This document shows, in pieces, positions 24,737-30,595 of a stretch of DNA of 48,948 nt. The position numbers and the translations under genes were made by a program. Under the pieces are notes generated by a model, which was not told the origin of the DNA, did not search any database, and was given only the letters and a program-made list of their open reading frames with translations. The stretch spans positions 1 to 48,948 of the forward strand of contig JAVVEE010000007.1 in assembly GCA_032251315.1 (NCBI GenBank), read 5' to 3'. Every line of letters starts with the position of its first letter. Positions within the stretch are counted from its first letter, which is position 1. Source of the stretch: LH-M37 sp032251315 (GTDB taxonomy: Bacteria; Pseudomonadota; Gammaproteobacteria; SZUA-229).

Positions 24737-25993
24737 TCAAATAGTGCGCCGGTGGCCGCTGGGCTTCCACGCCGGTGAGATCACATTGGGCATGTCCGAG
24801 CGCTGCAACAGCCGGGCGGGTGACAGGGTCAGTTCGCCATAACGCAGGTTAACCTTGTCCATAGCGAGGTGCAGCTGTTTGTCGCGGGCGAGCTTTTCGG
24901 GCGGGCTGGAAAACAGATCGAGCTGCATGCCCGCAGGTCGGGGATCGAGCGCGGTAATCTGAATCTGCCAGATACCCTGACCCTGCCATAGATGATTCAG
25001 TTTCTGCTGGCAGCTCTGATAAAACAGGCGATCATCATTGCTAAATTCGGGCAGGCGGATTTTTTCACCCAGCCAGTCCTGCCCGGTGCGCAGGCCGAAC
25101 CAGAATGTGCGCGCCTCCAGCTCGTGGCGTCGTAACCGCACGCCGACCTTGCTGCACATGTGTTGCAAATAGGTGAGGATGACATCGCGGCTACAGGTAT
25201 TGGGCGGCATCACCTTGCCGTGGCCGATGGATTGGGGCGCGGCCACCTCGAAGTGCAGCGGCTCGGGGTCTTCGCCCTGGCACATAGACCAGATGCGCCG
25301 CCCTGGATTGCCAAAGCGGCGGGCGAGCACGCTGATCGGCAGTTTCTCCATGTCGCCGCAATAACGCACCCCATATCCGGCGAGAAACTGGCCGATCTTC
25401 TCGCCGATGCCGCACAGCTCGGTGACCGGCACATGGCGCAGCCGTTCCCGCGCCTCCCAGGGTGGAATCACGGTAAAACCGTCCGGCTTGTTGAGTTTGG
25501 CGGCGTATTTGGCGGTAGTACGGTCGCCGCTGAGCCCGAGCGAGCAGAGCAGCCCCGAGGCGCGATACACCGCCTGCTTCAACAGCCGCGCCGCTTCAAT
25601 GGGCGAGCCATACAGCTGCTGGCAGGGGGTGATATCGATGAAAGCCTCATCCACCGAGAACACCTCCATATCCGGGCAGACATCGTGCAGCGCCTGCATG
25701 ATGCGTGTGGAAATACCCGCATACACCCCGGGCCGCGCCGGCCGCTGAATCAGATTCGGGCAGAGCTGCCGCGCCTCCTTCAGATGCATGCCGGTGCGCA
25801 CTCCGCAGGCGCGTGCCTCGTAGGAACTGGTAATGATACAACTGCCGCGCAGCCCATTCGTCACCCCCACCGGTTGACCCAGCAGGGAAGGGAAGTCGCG
25901 TTGCTCCACCGAAGCGAAAAAAGCGTTCATATCGATGAGTGCGATAGCGCGTGGCCAGTGGAGAGGGTGGTTTACTCCTGATGATGTTGTCAT
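24737..25993 (-). CDS. Y-family DNA polymerase (DinB/Pol IV-like)
   Basis: This is a translesion polymerase of 418 residues. The catalytic palm begins ALIDMNAFFASVEQRDFP, with VFSVDEAFIDIT carrying the second metal-binding acidic pair, and the helix-hairpin-helix region reads VTELCGIGEKIGQFL. The little-finger domain is followed by a beta-clamp-binding motif QLDLF near residue 376. That combination fits the DinB branch, but DinB is usually about 350 residues; the extra C-terminal part after QLDLF (to ISPAWKPSGHRRTI) is typical of polymerases from the DinB2/ImuB-like side. No imuA or dnaE2 gene lies nearby. No GTTC-N7-GTTC site, like the one at lexA, is seen upstream. SOS control is therefore not shown. 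Confidence 0.88.
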   Translation of the reverse strand: MTTSSGVNHPLHWPRAIALIDMNAFFASVEQRDFPSLLGQPVGVTNGLRGSCIITSSYEARACGVRTGMHLKEARQLCPNLIQRPARPGVYAGISTRIMQALHDVCPDMEVFSVDEAFIDITPCQQLYGSPIEAARLLKQAVYRASGLLCSLGLSGDRTTAKYAAKLNKPDGFTVIPPWEARERLRHVPVTELCGIGEKIGQFLAGYGVRYCGDMEKLPISVLARRFGNPGRRIWSMCQGEDPEPLHFEVAAPQSIGHGKVMPPNTCSRDVILTYLQHMCSKVGVRLRRHELEARTFWFGLRTGQDWLGEKIRLPEFSNDDRLFYQSCQQKLNHLWQGQGIWQIQITALDPRPAGMQLDLFSSPPEKLARDKQLHLAMDKVNLRYGELTLSPARLLQRSDMPNVISPAWKPSGHRRTI

Positions 25994-26006
25994 TTCAGCT
26001 CAAAAA

Positions 26007-26091
26007 TATTCCAGCATTGTTATCGGTTCAGTATTGTCATTAATTCGATAGTGTCATCTGCCCAGTATCGTCATCAGTCCGGTATTGTCAT
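26007..26091. repeat. Five imperfect tandem 17-bp units (..CAGTATTGTCAT)
   Basis: Consecutive 17-base units end at 26023, 26040, 26057, 26074 and 26091. Each ends in a variant of AGTATTGTCAT (e.g. CGGTTCAGTATTGTCAT, CAGTCCGGTATTGTCAT). The last unit runs directly into the dispersed GTCATCTCGA repeat. Two further units of the same kind occupy 26601-26634, on the far side of the GIY-YIG gene and again just before a GTCATCTCGA copy. Confidence 0.8.
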
Positions 26092-26202
26092 CTCGACCAC
26101 AGGGAGAGATCTTACGTCACGAGGCTGAAAAGATTTCTCACATGCGTTCGAAATGACAGAGTAAAAAAGAATAGCGTCATCTCGACCATAGGGAGAGATC
26201 TT
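26087..26202. repeat. Three copies of the GTCATYTCGA...GAGARATCTT dispersed repeat
   Basis: Copies lie at 26087-26113 (plus), 26130-26157 (minus) and 26176-26202 (plus). The first two face each other across 16 bases and can form a ~70-nt hairpin. Two variants occur: one with CGACCAYAGGGAGAG, the other with CGAACGCATGTGAGA in the middle. Further copies are at 26537-26564 (minus), 26630-26656, 37317-37344 and 48206-48233. Confidence 0.85.
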
Positions 26203-26206
26203 GTTT

Positions 26207-26500
26207 TTAGAGCTGCAAATCTTCACTCAAATCTTTCCATTCGGGATTGGTCGTACTGACAAGTCGGTTTTTCTTTTCTCTTCGCCATTTCTTTATTTCT
26301 TTCTCGCGTGTGATTGCAGCCAATACATCATTAGTTTGTTCGAAATAAACAAGCTTGTTAACGTTGTATTTTTCAGTGAAGCCGTTGAGTAATTTATTCT
26401 TATGTTCATAAGTTCGGCGCAGCAGATTGTTAGTTACGCCGACATAAAGAACCTTGTTGTTCCAGTTGGTGATCAGGTAAACATAATAGTTTTTATCCAT
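26207..26500 (-). CDS. Small GIY-YIG family nuclease
   Basis: This single-domain GIY-YIG protein of 97 residues has the core YYVYLITNWNNKVLYVGVTNNL with the YVY...YVG pair. It also has the conserved arginine in LLRRTYEHK, the glutamate in REKEIKKW and a late asparagine in NPEW. Proteins of this size are widespread in environmental bacteria and mostly uncharacterised; some resemble UvrC-N/Slx1-like nucleases. The gene is AT-richer than its neighbours and is enclosed on both sides by copies of the GTCATYTCGA repeat, the nearest being only four bases beyond its stop. This suggests acquisition together with, or action on, these repeats. The Shine-Dalgarno is weak (GGGAT 15 bases upstream). Confidence 0.88.
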   Translation of the reverse strand: MDKNYYVYLITNWNNKVLYVGVTNNLLRRTYEHKNKLLNGFTEKYNVNKLVYFEQTNDVLAAITREKEIKKWRREKKNRLVSTTNPEWKDLSEDLQL

Positions 26501-26536
26501 TTGATTATTTATCCCTGTGCATAATTAGGTGGGCAT

Positions 26537-26656
26537 AAGATTTCTCACATGCGTTCGAAATGACAGAGCAAAAATGAATGCGGCCATCTTGACTCAAGAA
26601 TAGCCCAGTATTGCAATCAGTCCAGTATTGTCATCTCGACCATAGGGAGAGATCTT
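26537..26656. repeat. GTCATYTCGA repeat pair and two 17-bp units downstream of lexA
   Basis: A minus-oriented copy at 26537-26564 and a plus-oriented copy at 26630-26656 face away from each other. Between them two 17-bp units (26601-26634) match the tandem array at 26007-26091. The arrangement mirrors that on the other side of the GIY-YIG gene. The last copy ends 12 bp before the lexA stop. Confidence 0.85.
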
Positions 26657-26668
26657 GCTCTTTAATCA

Positions 26669-27271
26669 TTAATACCGCCGCAACTGCCCAACCAGCACCC
26701 CCTGAATACGCACGCGGTGGGCGCCGTAGACCATGGTTTGCATTTCCTTGTTTGCGGGGATCAGTTCAATTAAGCGCCCCTGGCTGCTGCGCTTGAAGCG
26801 CTTCAGCGTGGTCTCTTCCTCATCGATCAGGGCGACTACGATGTCACCGTCACTGGCGGTTTCGCAGAATTCAATCACGGCGATGTCGCCATCGAAAATG
26901 CCGGCGTCGATCATGGAGTCACCCTGCACCCGCACGGCAAAATTGTTTTTCCCGAAAAAATCGACCAGATTGATTTCGTCCTCACCGGGAATCGCCTCGA
27001 TGGGTTTGCCGGCAGCAATTTTTCCCAGTAGCGGCAGCGTGGCCTGCGGCTGGTGCGGGTTTTCCCTGAGCAGGCGAATGCCGCGGTGTTTGCCGCTGTC
27101 GATGGCCAGATAACCGTCCTTGGCCAGCGCCTGCACATAGCGGTGCGCAACCCCGCGCGAGCGGATGCCGATGCCTTCGGCAATCTCCTGTAACTTGGGC
27201 GCCACGGCGTGAGTGGCGATATAGCGTTGAATAAAGTTAAGTACAGCGCGTTGGTTGTCGGTGAGGGTCAT
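26669..27271 (-). CDS. lexA: LexA SOS repressor
   Basis: LexA represses SOS genes and self-cleaves on RecA filaments. This 200-residue protein has the N-terminal winged helix, the cleavage site Ala87-Gly88 (KIAAGKP), the catalytic serine in QGDSMIDAG (Ser119) and the lysine in TTLKRFKR (Lys157), all equivalent to E. coli positions within three residues. The recognition helix region, IRSRGVAHRYVQAL, differs clearly from E. coli FRSPNAAEEHLKAL, so a different operator is expected. The frame opens at 27331, but the -35 box overlaps that codon. The ATG at 27271, after TTGAGAACGCC, starts the conserved MTLTDNQ. It forms a single-gene unit ahead of the repeat patch. Confidence 0.95.
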   Translation of the reverse strand: MTLTDNQRAVLNFIQRYIATHAVAPKLQEIAEGIGIRSRGVAHRYVQALAKDGYLAIDSGKHRGIRLLRENPHQPQATLPLLGKIAAGKPIEAIPGEDEINLVDFFGKNNFAVRVQGDSMIDAGIFDGDIAVIEFCETASDGDIVVALIDEEETTLKRFKRSSQGRLIELIPANKEMQTMVYGAHRVRIQGVLVGQLRRY

Positions 27272-27274
27272 GGC

Positions 27275-27331
27275 GTTCTCAATATGTTCTCGGATGCGGC
27301 TATTATAGGAGAACGTAATGAGAAAGTTCAA
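27275..27331 (-). promoter_or_regulatory. lexA promoter with GTTC-N7-GTTC type operator
   Basis: On the minus strand, -35 TTGAAC (27331-27326), an 18-base spacer and -10 TATAAT (27307-27302) form a strong promoter. Between the expected start point (about 27295) and the ATG lie two GTTCTC repeats (plus strand 27275-27280 and 27286-27291), spaced as GTTC-N7-GTTC. That matches the direct-repeat LexA box known from alphaproteobacteria. A further GAGAAC (27309-27314) lies inside the promoter spacer. No CTG-N10-CAG box of the E. coli type is present. Autoregulation by LexA is inferred. Confidence 0.7.
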
Positions 27332-27400
27332 TGGGTGATTTAAAAAGATTTAAGGCTCTGCGGCGAAAGGGGTTTGGTTTTTTATATGGACAGAACGAAA

Positions 27401-27423
27401 CAAGCCCGCAGGCTGCGGGCTTG
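27401..27423 (-). terminator. Probable terminator of the PDH operon
   Basis: CAAGCCCGCA (27401-27410) pairs with TGCGGGCTTG (27414-27423) over a three-base loop. On the minus strand it is followed by TTTCGTTCTG, a weak T-rich tail. It lies 27 bp past the lpdA stop. Confidence 0.65.
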
Positions 27424-27449
27424 TTGGAGTTTACCTAAACAACTTGACG

Positions 27450-29225
27450 CTAGCGCTTCGGTGCGTACAGGTCGGTGCAGGTGCCTTCGGCCATTTCGGC
27501 GGCGAAGTTGAAGGTTTCGGAGAGGGTCGGGTGCGGGTGCACGGTGAGCGCGATGTCTTCGATGTCCGCGCCCATTTCCAGTGCCAGCACGGCTTCGGCG
27601 ATAAGTTCACCGGCGTTGGTGCCGACCATGCCGGCGCCGATGATCTGGTGGGTGTTCTTGTCGAACAGCACCTTGGTCAGGCCTTCGTTGCGGCCCATGC
27701 TGAGCGAGCGACCGCTGGCGGCCCAGGGGAAGGCGCCTTTGGTGTAGGCGATGCCATCGGCTTTGGCCTGCTCTTCGGTGACGCCCATCCAGGCGATTTC
27801 CGGGTCGGTGTAGGCAACCGAGGGGATGGTTTTGGCGTCGAAATAGGATTTCATGCCGCTGATCGCTTCGGCGGCGGTCTTTCCTTCGTGCGTCGCCTTG
27901 TGCGCCAGCATGGGCTGGCCGACGATGTCGCCGATGGCGTAGATGTTGGGGACGTTGGTTTTCTGCTGTTTGTCGACGGCGATGAAGCCGCGCTCATCGA
28001 CGTTCACACCGGCTTTTTCGGCGTCGATCAGTTTGCCGTTGGGGCTGCGGCCCACCGCCAGCAGGACGCGGTCAAAGGTATCGGTCTCGGGCACATTCTT
28101 GCCTTCGAAAGAGACTTTCAGGCCTTTCTTTAAGGCTTCAATGGCGGTGACTTTGGCGTTCAGCCAGATGTTTTCGTAGCGCTTCTTGACGCGTTTTTCC
28201 AGCGGGCGCACCAGGTCGCGGTCGCAGCCGGGGATCAGTCCAGGCGAAAGTTCGACGATGGAGACTTTGGCGCCAAGTGCGTCGTACACCGTGGCCATTT
28301 CCAGACCGATGATGCCGCCGCCAATGACCAGCAGGCGTTTCGGAATCTCTTTTAGTTCGAGCGCGCCGGTGGAATCCATCAGCCGTTCGTCGTCGTAGGG
28401 GAAGCCGGGAATTTTCATTACCGAAGAGCCGGCGGCGATGATCGCATCATCGAACGAGATGGTGGTGGTCTTGCCGTCCTTGTCGGCAACGTCGATGGTT
28501 TTGGGCGAAGTGAATTTGCCGTAACCGGTGACGATTTTAACCTTACGCTGTTTGGCCAGACCGGCCAGGCCGCCGGTCAGGGTATTGATGATCTTGTCCT
28601 TGTTGGCGACGATCTTTTTGATGTCGATTTTGGGCTTGCCGAAAGTCACGCCGTGCGCGCCGATCTCTTCGGCTTCGTTGATGATGTGCGCGGTGTGCAG
28701 CAGGGCCTTGGAGGGGATGCAGCCCACGTTGAGGCAGACGCCACCGATGGTGCTGTATTTCTCGATCAGAATAACGCTCTTGCCCAGATCCGCCGCGCGG
28801 AAGGCGGCGGTATAACCGCCGGGGCCGGAACCCAGCACCACCAGGTCGGCGTGCATGTCGCTGCCTTCCGGAATGGCGGCGGCTTCAGGCGCTGCCGCTT
28901 TTTCCGGCTCGGCTTTTCCGGCAGCCGCCGGTTCAGGTTCAGCTTCGCTGGCTTTCGATGCTTCGGTGTCAGCAGCCGATTCATCAGCCACTTCCATGCT
29001 TAATATGACGTCGCCCTGAGAGACGCTGTCGTTGACTTTTACCTTCAGCTCTTTCACCGTGCCGGCGAAAGGGGAGGGGATTTCAATGCTGGCCTTATCC
29101 GATTCCAGCGTAATCAGGGTCTCCTCTTTGGCGACCTCGCTGCCGGCTTCGACCAGTACTTCGATGACATCGACATTAGTGAAATCGCCAATATCAGGGA
29201 CTTCTACGTTAACAATTTTGGACAT
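27450..29225 (-). CDS. lpdA: Dihydrolipoyl dehydrogenase (E3) with N-terminal lipoyl domain
   Basis: E3 re-oxidises dihydrolipoyl groups of the pyruvate dehydrogenase complex with FAD and NAD+. This 591-residue form carries its own lipoyl domain at residues 1-80 (lysine 44 in ESDKASIE) and an Ala/Pro/Glu-rich linker (about 85-125). The flavoprotein core follows, with GSGPGGYTAAFRAADLGK, the redox disulfide in GGVCLNVGCIPSK, GGGIIGLEMATVY and the His-Glu pair in VHPHPTLSE. Lipoyl-E3 fusions are known, for example in neisserial and betaproteobacterial PDH. The ATG at 29225 starts MSKIVNVEVPDIGDF; the longer frame to 29318 overlaps aceF. It is the last gene of the operon, 19 bp after aceF. Confidence 0.96.
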   Translation of the reverse strand: MSKIVNVEVPDIGDFTNVDVIEVLVEAGSEVAKEETLITLESDKASIEIPSPFAGTVKELKVKVNDSVSQGDVILSMEVADESAADTEASKASEAEPEPAAAGKAEPEKAAAPEAAAIPEGSDMHADLVVLGSGPGGYTAAFRAADLGKSVILIEKYSTIGGVCLNVGCIPSKALLHTAHIINEAEEIGAHGVTFGKPKIDIKKIVANKDKIINTLTGGLAGLAKQRKVKIVTGYGKFTSPKTIDVADKDGKTTTISFDDAIIAAGSSVMKIPGFPYDDERLMDSTGALELKEIPKRLLVIGGGIIGLEMATVYDALGAKVSIVELSPGLIPGCDRDLVRPLEKRVKKRYENIWLNAKVTAIEALKKGLKVSFEGKNVPETDTFDRVLLAVGRSPNGKLIDAEKAGVNVDERGFIAVDKQQKTNVPNIYAIGDIVGQPMLAHKATHEGKTAAEAISGMKSYFDAKTIPSVAYTDPEIAWMGVTEEQAKADGIAYTKGAFPWAASGRSLSMGRNEGLTKVLFDKNTHQIIGAGMVGTNAGELIAEAVLALEMGADIEDIALTVHPHPTLSETFNFAAEMAEGTCTDLYAPKR

Positions 29226-29244
29226 GAGTGATTCCTGAGTAACT

Positions 29245-30582
29245 TTAAAGTACCAGTCTGCGGGTATCGGCCAAAATTTTGCCGAGGAACGTGGTGAAGC
29301 GAGCACCGGCGGCACCATCGATCACGCGGTGATCGTAGGACAGCGAAATCGGCATCATCAGACGGGGAACGAATTCACCGTCCTGATAAACCGGTTTCAT
29401 GGCCGCGCGCGAGACGCCGAGAATGGCCACTTCCGGGGCGTTCACAATCGGGGTGAAAGCGGTGCCGCCGATGCCGCCCAGGCTGGAGATGCTGATGCAG
29501 CCACCGGACATATCGCTCGGGGTCAGTTTCTTATCTCTGGCCCTGACGCTGGTGTCGACCACTTCCTGGGCGATCTGGAGCAGCGACTTGCATTCCACGT
29601 CGCGGATCACCGGCACGACTAAACCGGCCGGGGTGTCCATGGCCACGCCGATGTTGATGTATTTTTTCATGATCAGGTTTTCACCCGAAGTATCCAGCGA
29701 AGCGTTGAAGCGCGGGAACTCTTTCAGAGCCGAGGCCATGGCCTTGATCAGAAAAGCCACCATGGTGATCTTGATGTTCTTGTCTTTATGCTCTTCGTTC
29801 AGCTCTTTGCGGAAGGATTCCAGATCGGTAATGTCAATCTCATCAAACTGGGTAACGTGGGGAATGTTCACCCAGTTGCGATGCAGGAACTTGCCGGTGA
29901 GCTTGTTGATCTTGCTCAGCGGCTGGGTTTCGATGTCGCCGAACTGGCTGAAATCGATCTCCGGCATGGGCTCTACGCTCAGTCCGCCGGTGCCTGCGAC
30001 CGCTCCGCCGTTGCTGAGTGCCTGTTTGACGAAGGCCTTGACGTCCTCTTTCAGGATGCGGCCCTTCTCGCCCGAGCCGTTGATCCGGGCCAGATTGGCG
30101 CCCAGTTCGCGGGCAAATTTACGCACCCCGGGGCTGGCGTGTGCCTTGCGGAAACCGGCTTCATCAAACGGCTCGACACTTGCTTTCTGCGGCACCGGTG
30201 CCGGTTTGGCGGCGGCCGGAGCGGGTGCTTCGGCTTGCGGTTCTTCAGCTTTGGGCTCCTCAGCTTTCGGAGCCGGCTCCGCTTTGGCCAGCTCTGGCGC
30301 TGCTTTTTCTTCTTCGCCGCCAGCCGGTTCGGCGGCTTCGTCAGCCACCTCAATCGTCATCAGCACGTCGCCCTGTGAAACAGTGTCGCCCATGTTGATC
30401 TTTATCTCTTTAATCACGCCCGCGTATTCGGACGGGATTTCCATCGCGGCCTTGTCCGATTCCAGCGAAACTAACGTATCTTCGACATTAACGGCGTCGC
30501 CCTCCGAGACAAGAATCTCGATGACTTCAACGCCCGAAAAATCGCCGATATCGGGAACAAGAATGTTTTTTATTTCTGCCAT
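29245..30582 (-). CDS. aceF: Dihydrolipoamide acetyltransferase (E2) of pyruvate dehydrogenase
   Basis: E2 forms the core of the PDH complex and passes acetyl from lipoate to CoA. The 445-residue protein has one lipoyl domain (lysine 44 in ESDKAAMEIP), an Ala-Pro-Glu hinge (about 85-130) and a peripheral-subunit-binding domain beginning HASPGVRKFARELG. The catalytic domain ends with SYDHRVIDGAAGARF (DHxxxDG). The E. coli protein has three lipoyl domains; the single one here is offset by the extra lipoyl domain on LpdA. The ATG at 30582 lies 13 bp after the aceE stop. The lipoyl domains of AceF and LpdA are nearly superimposable, so one probably arose from the other. Confidence 0.96.
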   Translation of the reverse strand: MAEIKNILVPDIGDFSGVEVIEILVSEGDAVNVEDTLVSLESDKAAMEIPSEYAGVIKEIKINMGDTVSQGDVLMTIEVADEAAEPAGGEEEKAAPELAKAEPAPKAEEPKAEEPQAEAPAPAAAKPAPVPQKASVEPFDEAGFRKAHASPGVRKFARELGANLARINGSGEKGRILKEDVKAFVKQALSNGGAVAGTGGLSVEPMPEIDFSQFGDIETQPLSKINKLTGKFLHRNWVNIPHVTQFDEIDITDLESFRKELNEEHKDKNIKITMVAFLIKAMASALKEFPRFNASLDTSGENLIMKKYINIGVAMDTPAGLVVPVIRDVECKSLLQIAQEVVDTSVRARDKKLTPSDMSGGCISISSLGGIGGTAFTPIVNAPEVAILGVSRAAMKPVYQDGEFVPRLMMPISLSYDHRVIDGAAGARFTTFLGKILADTRRLVL

Positions 30583-30595
30583 GTCCTGATCCTTC

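Noticed and set aside
26007..26091. Possible CRISPR array
   Set aside because: The 17-bp units are contiguous and imperfect, without spacers, and no cas gene is present.
27444..28133. 229-codon plus-strand frame
   Set aside because: It is antisense to lpdA and Gly/Val/His-rich as expected for a shadow frame.
29399..30589. 396-codon open frame on the plus strand
   Set aside because: It is exactly antisense to aceF. Its Ser/Ala-rich composition follows from the reverse reading of a GC-rich gene, and aceF has clear family motifs.
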